A DNA stretch of 34,062 nucleotides from Companilactobacillus suantsaicola (GTDB lineage: Bacteria > Bacillota > Bacilli > Lactobacillales > Lactobacillaceae), in the NCBI RefSeq assembly GCF_004745525.1, contig NZ_RKLY01000027.1:1-34062 (forward strand), written 5' to 3'. Shown here in pieces: positions 26,303-34,028 of the stretch. The notes below the pieces were generated by a model. It worked only from the letters and a program-made list of their open reading frames with translations, made no database searches and was not told the DNA's origin. The stretch's first letter is position 1, and every line of letters begins with the position of its first letter. The position numbers and the translations under genes were made by a program.

Positions 26303-26470
26303 ATGCATATATTTTCCCTACTATTACTTATGTTTTTAATGATCCATTTATTTTTGAAAACAATCACTTCGAAAAAAAGTAATAAAAATATTCTAGTACT
26401 TTTTCTTGCGGGAACTTCAATAATCGCCATCCTAGCATATTTTATAATAAAGTTCGTGACCATAAACTAG
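26303..26470 (+). CDS. 55-residue two-helix membrane peptide
   Basis: A small gene missed by length cut-offs. GGAGGA lies six bases before the ATG and TATACT, a good -10, lies just upstream at about 26266. The product begins MHIFSLLLLMFLMIHLF, has a basic turn TSKKSNKN at about 22-29, and then a second helix ILVLFLAGTSIIAILAYFII cut short by a lysine near residue 50. It looks like a helical hairpin in the membrane. I do not recognise it. It stands alone between terminators, with tRNA genes downstream on the other strand. Confidence 0.6.
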   Translation: MHIFSLLLLMFLMIHLFLKTITSKKSNKNILVLFLAGTSIIAILAYFIIKFVTIN

Positions 26471-26515
26471 CTCCTAAAAACCACACTTACCTTCCTGTCA
26501 TCATTTTATTAAAAA

Positions 26516-26549
26516 ACACAAAAAAAGCACCTAACAAAGTTAGATGCTT
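26516..26549 (-). terminator. Terminator of the tRNA-Glu/tRNA-Val operon
   Basis: On the minus strand AAGCATCTAAC pairs with GTTAGGTGCTT around TTT and is followed by a T run, 14 bases beyond tRNA-Val. Confidence 0.85.
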
Positions 26550-26562
26550 AACGTTTTTGGAA

Positions 26563-26635
26563 TGGAGGATACAGGGATCGAACCTGTGACCTCCTGCTTG
26601 TAAGGCAGATGCTCTCCCAGCTGAGCTAATCCTCC
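26563..26635 (-). tRNA. tRNA-Val (anticodon TAC)
   Basis: Acceptor GGAGGAT/ATCCTCC; D-arm TAGCTCAGCTGGGAGAGC; anticodon loop CTTACAA gives TAC; T-arm ACAGG-TTCGATC-CCTGT. 73 nt, no encoded CCA. Second gene of a two-tRNA transcript. Confidence 0.96.
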
Positions 26636-26639
26636 AAAA

Positions 26640-26711
26640 TGACCCGTACGAGATTTGAACTCATGTTACCGCCGTGAAAGGGCGGTGTCTTAACCACTTG
26701 ACCAACGGGTC
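26640..26711 (-). tRNA. tRNA-Glu (anticodon TTC)
   Basis: Acceptor GACCCGT/ACGGGTC; anticodon stem CCGCC/GGCGG with loop CTTTCAC gives TTC; T-arm ATGAG-TTCAAAT-CTCGT. 72 nt, CCA not encoded. Four bases separate it from tRNA-Val. Confidence 0.96.
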
Positions 26712-26753
26712 ATAAATATTTATTTATGTTTTGCTCTCTCAAGCACAAGAAAT

Positions 26754-26782
26754 ATAATACAATAATAATAAGAGTGTAGCAA
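26754..26782 (-). promoter_or_regulatory. Promoter of the tRNA-Glu/Val operon
   Basis: TTGCTA, 17-base spacer, TATTAT on the minus strand. Transcription would begin about 36 bases before tRNA-Glu. Confidence 0.6.
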
Positions 26783-26826
26783 GCTTTTTTTTAACTTTTT
26801 TTGAAAAAACAGGAGGATTTTTTATT

Positions 26827-27450
26827 TTGGATATTCAAAAGTACTTCGAAAGCGCGGAAACAATGGATTTAGCGCAGGATATGTTGGGTCATACTTTCAC
26901 CTATAATTCTGAAAAAGGTAAATTTTCAGGAATTATTGTGGAAACTGAAGCTTATTTAGGACCAATCGATATGGCGGCTCACAGTTACAATGGTCGACAC
27001 ACTGATGCAAACGACCCACTCTATCAATCTGGTGGAACAATTTATATTTATTCGATCCACAGTTGGTTAGATATGGATATTAGTATTCAAAAAGCCGGCA
27101 CGCCAAATGGTATCTTAATTCGCGCTCTACAGCCGCTTGATGGTTTAGAGCTCATGGAACAGAATCGTAAAAAGACTGGTTTTGACGTCACTAATGGACC
27201 TGCTAAATGGATGTCTGCCTTTGGTATTGAGAACAAAGCTTTGTCAGGGACTAAATTAAATGACAATAACTTTATTTTTTCCGAAAAAAAAGTCCAAACT
27301 CCGAAAAATATTCTAGCCACACCACGAATTGGCGTGAAGAATAAGGAGCCTTGGACTTCAAAAAATATGCGTTTTATTGTTGAGGGTAATCCTTATGTTT
27401 CCAAATTACCCAAGCGTGATATGAATTTAGATACTTACGGTTGGTTATAA
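26827..27450 (+). CDS. DNA-3-methyladenine glycosylase (AAG/MPG family)
   Basis: Removes alkylated purines to begin base-excision repair. The 207-residue protein has the AAG-family core: IIVETEAYLGPIDMAAHSYNGR holds the catalytic Glu and a conserved Tyr/His region (split as VETEAY and HSYNGR), followed by YIYSIHSWLDM and ILIRALQPLDG, where human-type enzymes have the DNA-intercalating and NVV segments. GPAKWMSAFGI is the family's GPGKL-like motif. The start is TTG: AGGAGG lies ten bases upstream and no ATG is near. Its last six bases overlap the convergent ATPase gene. Confidence 0.92.
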   Translation: MDIQKYFESAETMDLAQDMLGHTFTYNSEKGKFSGIIVETEAYLGPIDMAAHSYNGRHTDANDPLYQSGGTIYIYSIHSWLDMDISIQKAGTPNGILIRALQPLDGLELMEQNRKKTGFDVTNGPAKWMSAFGIENKALSGTKLNDNNFIFSEKKVQTPKNILATPRIGVKNKEPWTSKNMRFIVEGNPYVSKLPKRDMNLDTYGWL

Positions 27451-29244
27451 TTTGTCACTTCTAGCACGAAGAGCATAAAGGATGGCTACCGTATCGACTA
27501 CTTCTTGTAACATCGCACCGATGATTGTTGGTATCAATCCAAAAGCTGCCACCAGCATCAAGGCGATACAAATGAAGATTCCAATCAACACGGCTTCTTT
27601 GGCAACTTTCATGGTATCGTGGGCTATTTTTACGGCCGTCGAAACTTTGCTAAGATCATCTTGCAAAATAACCGCGTCGGCTGATTCACTGGCAGCATTG
27701 GCACCTTTGTATCCCATCGCAATACCAACATCAGCTAAAGCTAGTGCAGGCGCATCATTGACACCATCCCCAACCATCACAGTCGGATGGAATTCTTTAG
27801 GTAAATTATTGATAATTTTAACTTTATCAGCCGGCAAACTAGATGGAAAAGCTTGTGTGATACCAACTTTTGAAGCAACCATTTCGGTTGCTTCTTTTTT
27901 ATCGCCAGAAATCATTAAAATGTTTTTGATACCGAAATCCTTTAATTTTTGAATCGTTGATTTAGATTCAGGACGAATTTGGTCTAAGAGGCTATACACG
28001 CCGGCGTATTGACCATCGATTGAAATATAAACTCCCGAACCAGTCACTTCAGGAACTTCCTGTGTCGTTACGAATTCTGCTTGGCCAACTTTAACATCGT
28101 GGCTATTGATCGTACCCTGAATTCCTTGAGCAGTAATTTCTTTTAAATTTTCGGCTTTTTCGAAAGGAATCTTTTTTTCAATCGCATAGTCAACAATTGC
28201 CTTGGCCATAACGTGGCTAGAATTCTGTTCCAAACTAGCTGCATAAGCAATAACTTGGTTTTGGTCAAAATTAGTTGGCACAAGGAGTTCGTCGACTACC
28301 AACTTACCTTTTGTGATGGTACCTGTTTTATCGAACGCAACTGTTTGAGCTGAATTGAGTTTCTCTAGTGCTGTACCAGATTTGATAATAATACCGTTTC
28401 GACTCGTCCGACTCATCCCTGAGACAAAGGCAATTGGAGCCGCCAAAATTAGTGGACAAGGTGAAGCTACAACTAAAACTTGGGCAACTCGAACGGGATC
28501 CTTTGAAACGTACCAGGCAACTCCCGCAATGATATATGCAATCAAAGTAAATGGTACAGCATAACGGTCAGCCAAACGAACGAATTTAGCTGGATGAGTT
28601 TCTGATTCTTTGACCAACTTAACAATAGCTTGGTATTCTGAATCGGCAGCCACTTTCTCAGCCTTAATTTTAAAAGGATTGTCACCATTGATTGAGCCAG
28701 ACATGACATGAGAGTCTTTGACAACATTGACTGGAACTGATTCTCCCGTCAGTGATGATTCATCAATTTCCGAACTTCCTTCAAAAACGATCCCATCGAC
28801 TGGAACTTGTTCTTTAGGACGAACTAATAATGTATCACCCACTTTAACATCATCGATATCAATGTCTTTGATCTCTGAATCATCAATTAGATGTGCTTGT
28901 GATGGCGTGTTATCCAAAAGTGACTTTAACTCACTTTTAGCTTTGTTCGCAGCGAATTCTTCCAAGGTATCGCCACCGGTTAGCATCAATAATACGATCC
29001 AACCGGCCCAATATTGACCTAAAACTATCGTTGCGACAATTGCTGTGATAGCCAATAAATCAATTCCAAAATTTCCCGACTTTAAAACCTTGATCATGTC
29101 GACAAACATAATCAATGCTAATAATAATCCCAGAACGCTGATAATTAATTGTGCATACTGAGGCAAGTGGAAAACAAATTCCAACATTGCAGCAAGAAAA
29201 CCAATCGTTAAGGTTCCGTACAATTTAATTTTATCGGAGTTCAT
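27445..29244 (-). CDS. P1B-type heavy-metal-transporting ATPase (SPC type)
   Basis: Metal efflux pump, 599 residues with no N-terminal metal-binding domain. Actuator motif TGES is at 166-169, the transport-site motif is SPC at 261-263 in helix 4, phosphorylation Asp305 is in DKTGTITKG, and the hinge is VGDGVNDAPAL. SPC rather than CPC points to the P1B-4 group, which includes iron/cobalt exporters such as PfeT and FrvA. The last helix, however, reads QEVVDTVAILYALR where typical P1B-4 pumps have HEG(G/S)T, so the metal is uncertain. GGGAAGG precedes the ATG. TATAAT lies 36 bases upstream, and a sequence near-identical to the npr operator candidate lies further upstream. Confidence 0.88.
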   Translation of the reverse strand: MNSDKIKLYGTLTIGFLAAMLEFVFHLPQYAQLIISVLGLLLALIMFVDMIKVLKSGNFGIDLLAITAIVATIVLGQYWAGWIVLLMLTGGDTLEEFAANKAKSELKSLLDNTPSQAHLIDDSEIKDIDIDDVKVGDTLLVRPKEQVPVDGIVFEGSSEIDESSLTGESVPVNVVKDSHVMSGSINGDNPFKIKAEKVAADSEYQAIVKLVKESETHPAKFVRLADRYAVPFTLIAYIIAGVAWYVSKDPVRVAQVLVVASPCPLILAAPIAFVSGMSRTSRNGIIIKSGTALEKLNSAQTVAFDKTGTITKGKLVVDELLVPTNFDQNQVIAYAASLEQNSSHVMAKAIVDYAIEKKIPFEKAENLKEITAQGIQGTINSHDVKVGQAEFVTTQEVPEVTGSGVYISIDGQYAGVYSLLDQIRPESKSTIQKLKDFGIKNILMISGDKKEATEMVASKVGITQAFPSSLPADKVKIINNLPKEFHPTVMVGDGVNDAPALALADVGIAMGYKGANAASESADAVILQDDLSKVSTAVKIAHDTMKVAKEAVLIGIFICIALMLVAAFGLIPTIIGAMLQEVVDTVAILYALRARSDKL

Positions 29245-29271
29245 GAAATCACAACCTTCCCATTTATCTTA

Positions 29272-29286
29272 TTACGATAATTATAC
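29272..29286 (-). promoter_or_regulatory. ATPase promoter -10 with overlapping PerR-like box
   Basis: On the minus strand GTATAATTATCGTAA includes a perfect TATAAT (29280-29285) and matches the PerR box at 11 of 14 positions, partly because of the -10 itself. No strong -35 is visible. Confidence 0.35.
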
Positions 29287-29325
29287 CTTGTTCAGGTTAG
29301 GAAAAGAAGTCTTTTGAGACATAAA

Positions 29326-29342
29326 TTGGAATGATTCTTATT
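29326..29342. promoter_or_regulatory. Second copy of the npr operator-like motif
   Basis: TTGGAATGATTCTTATT differs at one base from TTGTAATGATTCTTATT in the npr leader. It lies 82-98 bases upstream of the ATPase ATG, in the opposite orientation relative to the gene, upstream of the likely -35. Confidence 0.45.
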
Positions 29343-29457
29343 TAATTGTCATTTTACTTTCTTTTAAAAAACAGCTACATCAGTAGACTTTTATTGATTT
29401 TAACTATCCTAATTTTCCTAAATCGGGATAATTATCAATTAGTTTTCATCCTAGACT

Positions 29458-29493
29458 TGCCGTCCTCCGCACAAGCTCTGTGATGAGCTGAAT
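29458..29493. repeat. Short dispersed repeat, copy 1
   Basis: TGCCGTCCTCCGCACAAG, then CTCTGTGATGAGCTGAAT. The same string recurs with few changes at 33944-33980. It can form AGCTC/GAGCT around TGTGAT. The remainder of 29245-29549 holds the ATPase promoter region and the nrdG terminator, with no gene visible. Confidence 0.7.
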
Positions 29494-29502
29494 AATGATA
29501 CT

Positions 29503-29546
29503 AAAAAAGCTGTACATAATAGAAGAAAAATCTATTAGTACAGCCT
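29503..29546 (-). terminator. nrdDG terminator
   Basis: On the minus strand GCTGTACTAATAG pairs with CTATTATGTACAGC (one bulge) and a T run follows, four bases beyond the nrdG stop codon. The stem resembles the terminators at 11864 and 26169. Confidence 0.85.
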
Positions 29547-29549
29547 TCT

Positions 29550-30131
29550 TTATTTAATTAATTTATCCCATATTATAACGTTGCCACTTGCTAAAGATTT
29601 TGGTACATCAATGATTCTTTGATTAGATGAGCCTCGAAATTGTAACGATAAATCCTTTTTATCAAGCATAAAACGGCCATCGACTAAAATATCAAGTAAG
29701 GACAACAACTCTAATTTATCACTTGATTCCTGCATCATCTCATCCCACGTGTAACCAGTCCACGACCAAATATCCTTTTCATGGCCGAATTCCTGACGAA
29801 CACGTCGACAAAGTGATAAGCAAACATCAGTATTCAAAAATGGTTCTCCGCCTAACAAAGTCAATCCTTGCACGTAACTTTGGCTCAAATCGTCAATGAT
29901 TTGATCTTCTAATTGTTTCGTGTATGGCTTGCCATAATTGAAACTCTGGGCGGCGACGTTATAACACCCTGGACACTTAAACAAACATCCCGAAACGTAT
30001 AAACTACAGCGAATGCCTTCCCCATCGACAAAATTGAATGGTTTGTAGTCAGCATACTTTTTAAGACTGTAATCCGCGCTTAACCATTCTTTGGGAGTCG
30101 GATTGTTTGGTTTTCTCATATTCTGCGGCAT
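29550..30131 (-). CDS. nrdG: Anaerobic ribonucleotide reductase activase
   Basis: Radical-SAM enzyme that installs the glycyl radical on NrdD under anoxic conditions. The 193-residue protein has the iron-sulfur cluster motif C-X3-C-X2-C at Cys49, Cys53 and Cys56 (SGCLFKCPGCYN), the SAM-binding LLGGEPF, and the family's FNFVDGEGIRCSLYVSG segment. I chose ATG 30131 because GGAG lies ten bases upstream; ATG 30119 (MRKPNN) is an alternative. It overlaps the end of nrdD by 71 bases, so the genes are coupled. A terminator follows. Confidence 0.96.
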   Translation of the reverse strand: MPQNMRKPNNPTPKEWLSADYSLKKYADYKPFNFVDGEGIRCSLYVSGCLFKCPGCYNVAAQSFNYGKPYTKQLEDQIIDDLSQSYVQGLTLLGGEPFLNTDVCLSLCRRVRQEFGHEKDIWSWTGYTWDEMMQESSDKLELLSLLDILVDGRFMLDKKDLSLQFRGSSNQRIIDVPKSLASGNVIIWDKLIK

Positions 30132-32268
30132 TCTTTATCATCTCCGGAGTTAAATTCTTTTTTCGAGAAGCAATTTCCACGTGCCGACCATGAATCATCG
30201 GTCTTTGTTGAGGATTTCCTAAATAACCACAAGTTCTCTTAACCACATCACAGAATTGTGGATCATGATTACCACAGCTTGGACAGACGAATCCTCTTGC
30301 CGTGGCATTAAATTCACCTTTGAAACCACACTTAAAACACTGGTCGATCGAAGTATTAGTTCCTAAATAACCTACATGATCATAAGCCCAGTCCCAAACT
30401 GCCTCAAGTGCCTTAGGATTTTGACGTAAATTAGGATATTCGCAGTAATGGATGAAACCGCCAGAAGCATACTTTGGAAAGACTTCTTCAAAGGAAAGTT
30501 TTTCAAAGGGATTGGGATGCTTTCTGACATCGTAATGGAAGCTATTAGTATAGTATTCCTTTTGTGTAATATCAGGAATTGCCCCAAATTTCTCTAAATC
30601 ATCACGACAAAAAGTATCCGTCAACGATTCCGCCGGCGTCGAGTACAAACTATAGTGATAACCACTAGCTTTAGCCCACATCTGACATTTATCATGCAAC
30701 GCTTTAGTGATTTTTTCAGCGAAAGCATGAGCCGTCTGATTATTTTCCCAGCGATCACCAAAGAAGGCTGTGCAAACTTCATACAAACCAATGTAACCTA
30801 ATGAAACAGTCGCACGCTCGTTTTTAAACAGTTCATCAACTGAATCAGTCTTCTTCAAACGCTTGCCAAATGCTCCATACATATACAATAACGGTGCATT
30901 TTCAGGCTTTGCCTGCTTAGTTCTTTCAATTCGGTATTCTAAAGCTTGATGACAAATATTCATCTTCTCTTCAAAGATTTCCCAGAATAACTCCATATCT
31001 CCTTGAGCTTCTAAGGCAATTCTTGGTAAATTGACCGTTACAACGCCTAAATTCATTCGACCAGAATTGACTTCTTTGCCAGTTTCATCTTTCCAACCTT
31101 GTAAAAACGAGCGACAACCCATTGGTGTCTTAAAACTACCCGTTAATTCTTTAATTTTGTCATACATCAATAAATCAGGATACATTCTCTTAGTAGAACA
31201 TTCCAAGGCCAATTCTTTAATGTCGTAATTAGGATCGTCAGGATTCAAATTTAAGCCACGTTTAATTGTGAAGGTCAATTTTGGAAAAATAGCTGTCCGA
31301 TGCTCTTTTCCTAAACCTTTTATTCTAATTTCTAAAATGGATTTTTGAATCTGTCTTTCAATCCAACTAGTTCCTAAACCAAAGTTAATCGTTGTAAATG
31401 GCGTCTGTCCTTGTGAAGAATACAAAGTATTAATTTCGTATTCTAAGGCCTGCATGGCATCATAAATATCTTTTTTAGTCTTTTCTTTAGCAAATTCTAC
31501 TTGCTTGTCTTCGACAATCCATTTTTTAGCATCGGCTAAATGTTTTTGATAATTCAATTGAGCATATGGTGCCAACAATTGATCGATTCGATTAGCGGAG
31601 CATCCTCCGTACTGTAATGAAGCAACATTGGCGATAATTTGTGACATCTGTGCGGTAGCCGTTTGAATTGATTTAGGGGAAGCTACCCAGGCATTGCCAA
31701 TTTTAAATCCATTACTGAGCATTTCATCAAAATCAATCAGACAACAATTAGTCTCTGGTGTCACTGGTGAATAATCTAAGTCATGCCAATGAATATCACC
31801 GCGTAAATGAGCTTTAGCAACTAGATCGGGTAACATTTTTAACCCCATAGCCCGACTAGCTACACCGGCTTCTAAATCACGTTGAGTATTAAAAATATTA
31901 CTATCCTTATTAGCATTTTCATGGACCACTGTTTCGTTGCGACTAAATAACTTTTCGATATTTAATTGAACGTTAGTAGCTCTCTCAAAACGATCTTGAT
32001 CAGCTAGAAAATGAGTCTGATACTTTTGGGCAGCAGCTGGCGATATAGTAGTTAATTGCTCCAAAATAAATTGATGCAATTGACTAGTTTTGATTAATTC
32101 GTGGTCACAAAATTCTGCAACAAGTGCCTCTTGAACAGCTTGTTTTGAAGTTTCTGACAATTGTAACTTATCCAAAATAAAAGTAATTTTATAGGCATAA
32201 AATTTAGTAAGCGTTCCACCCTTTTTTTCAACTGGAATAGCTTTTAATTGCTTCAAGACGGTTTCCAT
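30061..32268 (-). CDS. nrdD: Anaerobic ribonucleoside-triphosphate reductase
   Basis: Reduces ribonucleoside triphosphates to deoxy forms without oxygen, using a glycyl radical. 735 residues. The N-terminal ~90 residues look like an ATP-cone region (EKKGGTLTKFYAYKI). The catalytic barrel has NCCLIDFDEML and QYGGCSANRID with active-site cysteines. The C-terminal zinc cysteines CFKCG and CPSCG are followed by radical Gly681 in RTCGYLG. About 54 residues follow the glycine, some 20 more than in the E. coli enzyme, and this tail overlaps nrdG. GGGAG lies five bases before the ATG. The promoter carries paired NrdR boxes. Confidence 0.97.
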   Translation of the reverse strand: METVLKQLKAIPVEKKGGTLTKFYAYKITFILDKLQLSETSKQAVQEALVAEFCDHELIKTSQLHQFILEQLTTISPAAAQKYQTHFLADQDRFERATNVQLNIEKLFSRNETVVHENANKDSNIFNTQRDLEAGVASRAMGLKMLPDLVAKAHLRGDIHWHDLDYSPVTPETNCCLIDFDEMLSNGFKIGNAWVASPKSIQTATAQMSQIIANVASLQYGGCSANRIDQLLAPYAQLNYQKHLADAKKWIVEDKQVEFAKEKTKKDIYDAMQALEYEINTLYSSQGQTPFTTINFGLGTSWIERQIQKSILEIRIKGLGKEHRTAIFPKLTFTIKRGLNLNPDDPNYDIKELALECSTKRMYPDLLMYDKIKELTGSFKTPMGCRSFLQGWKDETGKEVNSGRMNLGVVTVNLPRIALEAQGDMELFWEIFEEKMNICHQALEYRIERTKQAKPENAPLLYMYGAFGKRLKKTDSVDELFKNERATVSLGYIGLYEVCTAFFGDRWENNQTAHAFAEKITKALHDKCQMWAKASGYHYSLYSTPAESLTDTFCRDDLEKFGAIPDITQKEYYTNSFHYDVRKHPNPFEKLSFEEVFPKYASGGFIHYCEYPNLRQNPKALEAVWDWAYDHVGYLGTNTSIDQCFKCGFKGEFNATARGFVCPSCGNHDPQFCDVVKRTCGYLGNPQQRPMIHGRHVEIASRKKNLTPEMIKNAAEYEKTKQSDSQRMVKRGLQS

Positions 32269-32322
32269 TCATACTCCCACCATTTCAAAAATAATTTCCA
32301 ATAATAATATTGTACAAGGTAA

Positions 32323-32352
32323 ATTATAAAAAAATAAGACTACTAAATACAA
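32323..32352 (-). promoter_or_regulatory. nrdDG promoter
   Basis: TTGTAT, 18-base spacer and a perfect TATAAT on the minus strand. The -35 is part of the proximal NrdR box and the spacer contains one arm of a hairpin. Confidence 0.65.
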
Positions 32353-32362
32353 TATATTGTGC
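32347..32362. promoter_or_regulatory. NrdR box, proximal
   Basis: ATACAATATATTGTGC fits the NrdR consensus (ACACTATATATAGTGT-like palindrome) and overlaps the -35 of nrdDG. Confidence 0.75.
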
Positions 32363-32376
32363 TATATAACACATTT

Positions 32377-32392
32377 ATACTATATATAGTAG
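32377..32392. promoter_or_regulatory. NrdR box, distal
   Basis: ATACTATATATAGTAG lies exactly 30 bases, about three helical turns, from the proximal box. Paired boxes at this spacing are the known arrangement for cooperative NrdR binding. Confidence 0.75.
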
Positions 32393-32518
32393 TCTATTTT
32401 ATTTTTTTGAGAAATTATCACTTTGATATTTCACAAAACACCGTTATATTATCTAACAAAATAACCTTTCATTTTGTGCAATTACAAAAATTTTTAAAAA
32501 AATGTAGCGTTGTAATGC

Positions 32519-33826
32519 TTATTCTTTTTCACGGGCAAAGTAAAATGTCACTGCCGCATATATGAAAACAATTGTCGTAATAAAAATATGAACTGAATAC
32601 AAGACACCATTAGTTGGTCCATCAGCTAAGTTATTGAAAAAGCCTAAAGCATTGACATTAGTAAAGTAACTAATAAAGTAAATTGTTGTCATATAAACTA
32701 GTTGTTGGGAAACATTTCCAACACAAGACAATTGATACTTAATCAAGAAAGTTCGCTCAGAATCTAGGTCAGGATTGCTATAAAGGGCATCATTTAAGAT
32801 TCTATTATCCGTTCCCACAAAGACTGCACATAGGAACAAACCAACGAAATACGTGAAATTAATCAAAGTTAACAACAGTCCAATCAACAACAATGGATAA
32901 CGTAAAGATTGATACTTCTTCAAAATAATTGGACCTAATTCAAAACCAATTAAATAAATCGCATAGATCAACATCAATGAATTAAAACCAAAGCGAACTG
33001 TACTATCAAAAATCGCATACAGCATCACGAAATTCATTACGACACCACGATTGATAGCCATCAAACTAACCGGAAAGATTTTCTTATGAATATCAATTTG
33101 ATAATAAGCCAAGAACAAAAATAGCATAATGGCAGCCACACCAATCAACAAATCAAAAGTCTTTGAAACAGCTTGAAGTCTGGAATAACGAATTATAAAG
33201 ACCATCATCACTAAACTGGCTAGCACAATTAAACTGAATAAAGAATTTATCCGAAATTTTTGTTTCGTCTCAATTCCTTGATAGAACGTCAAACGATGTG
33301 TGATCGTCATGCCGCCGACCATCGCTGCAAAAAATAGAAAAGCCAATAAAACAAACGACAAACTCAACAATTTTGTCTTAGTAGCGATCAACTCAACTAC
33401 CAAAAGCAAAATCAAAGTCAAAACGACCGACAATAAGTGCATCCGGTTAAACTTAAACTCTTTATCCATCTTTCCCCGAGAACGGACCGTCAAATAGTAA
33501 GGCCAGATCCAGCTAGATGCCAGGCCTAACAAGATTCCACCGATAACACCAAAAACCGGATTACCAGCTCCTAAGATACATAACGAACCTATAACGCCAA
33601 AAAAACTGGACATTGCAAGCATCGTTGAAGCCGGCAATGTGATAAAAGTTGTCATCAACATCCCTAAAGCCCTAAAAGTATAGAGCATCAGAAATGGTAA
33701 CGCATAAGCAAAGACACTTTTATTCTGATTATACAAAGTCAAACAGAAGAAATACGGTATCGCGACTCCGGCATTTGCCAGTAAGTCTAAGGCACCTTCG
33801 TTAAAAATATTCGTTATTCGCTTCAT
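32519..33826 (-). CDS. Polytopic membrane protein, MFS-like
   Basis: 435 residues with about twelve hydrophobic helices. The segment FGVIGGILLGLASSWIWPYYLTVRSRGK near residue 100 (here joined across the helix 4 end) resembles MFS organisation, but the conserved loop 2-3 Gly/Asp/Arg motif is not clear, so family membership is tentative. ATG 33826 has AAGGTGAG ten bases upstream; an in-frame GTG at 33838 lies within that site. It precedes nrdD on the same strand but is separated by 250 bases, the hairpin at 32334-32398 and the nrdD promoter. Function and substrate unknown. Confidence 0.65.
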   Translation of the reverse strand: MKRITNIFNEGALDLLANAGVAIPYFFCLTLYNQNKSVFAYALPFLMLYTFRALGMLMTTFITLPASTMLAMSSFFGVIGSLCILGAGNPVFGVIGGILLGLASSWIWPYYLTVRSRGKMDKEFKFNRMHLLSVVLTLILLLVVELIATKTKLLSLSFVLLAFLFFAAMVGGMTITHRLTFYQGIETKQKFRINSLFSLIVLASLVMMVFIIRYSRLQAVSKTFDLLIGVAAIMLFLFLAYYQIDIHKKIFPVSLMAINRGVVMNFVMLYAIFDSTVRFGFNSLMLIYAIYLIGFELGPIILKKYQSLRYPLLLIGLLLTLINFTYFVGLFLCAVFVGTDNRILNDALYSNPDLDSERTFLIKYQLSCVGNVSQQLVYMTTIYFISYFTNVNALGFFNNLADGPTNGVLYSVHIFITTIVFIYAAVTFYFAREKE

Positions 33827-33943
33827 TTTTATTCTCACCTTGAAATTTTTTTATCTCTGAATATTCTAACAGAAATCACGCAAAAAAAATGGAACGAGGT
33901 TTAAAATACAACAGTTTTCTTTTATATTGTTGGTGGTTTAGGA

Positions 33944-33980
33944 TGCCGTCTTCCGCACAAGCCCTGTGATGGACTGGAAT
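33944..33980. repeat. Short dispersed repeat, copy 2
   Basis: TGCCGTCTTCCGCACAAG, then CCCTGTGATGGACTGGAAT, the partner of 29458-29493. The last 224 bases of the window contain this repeat and a possible rightward promoter, with no gene start visible. Confidence 0.7.
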
Positions 33981-33998
33981 GCACTCGTCCTTGTCAAG

Positions 33999-34028
33999 TT
34001 GACATTTTCTTGGCTCAAATAATATAAC
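33999..34028 (+). promoter_or_regulatory. Possible rightward promoter at window end
   Basis: TTGACA, 18-base spacer, TATAAC. Any gene it drives lies beyond the window. Confidence 0.35.

Larger units (their letters stand above)
32334..32398 (-). terminator. Hairpin spanning the NrdR boxes
   Basis: GACTACTA and TAGTAGTC, flanked by A and T runs, close a long loop that contains both NrdR boxes. On the minus strand it is followed by TTATTTTTTT and may end transcription from the upstream membrane protein gene. The large loop makes efficiency uncertain. Confidence 0.4.

Noticed and set aside
26209-26463. 84-residue open frame on the minus strand
   Set aside because: It is antisense to the 55-residue peptide, which has the better ribosome-binding site and -10. 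This frame's start lacks both.
26303-26470. Type I toxin reading of the 55-residue peptide
   Set aside because: Size and helices fit, but no antisense RNA promoter or repeat was found, so I list it only as a membrane peptide.
27482-27952. 156-residue frame opposite the ATPase gene
   Set aside because: Antisense shadow of conserved ATPase codons; no ribosome-binding site.
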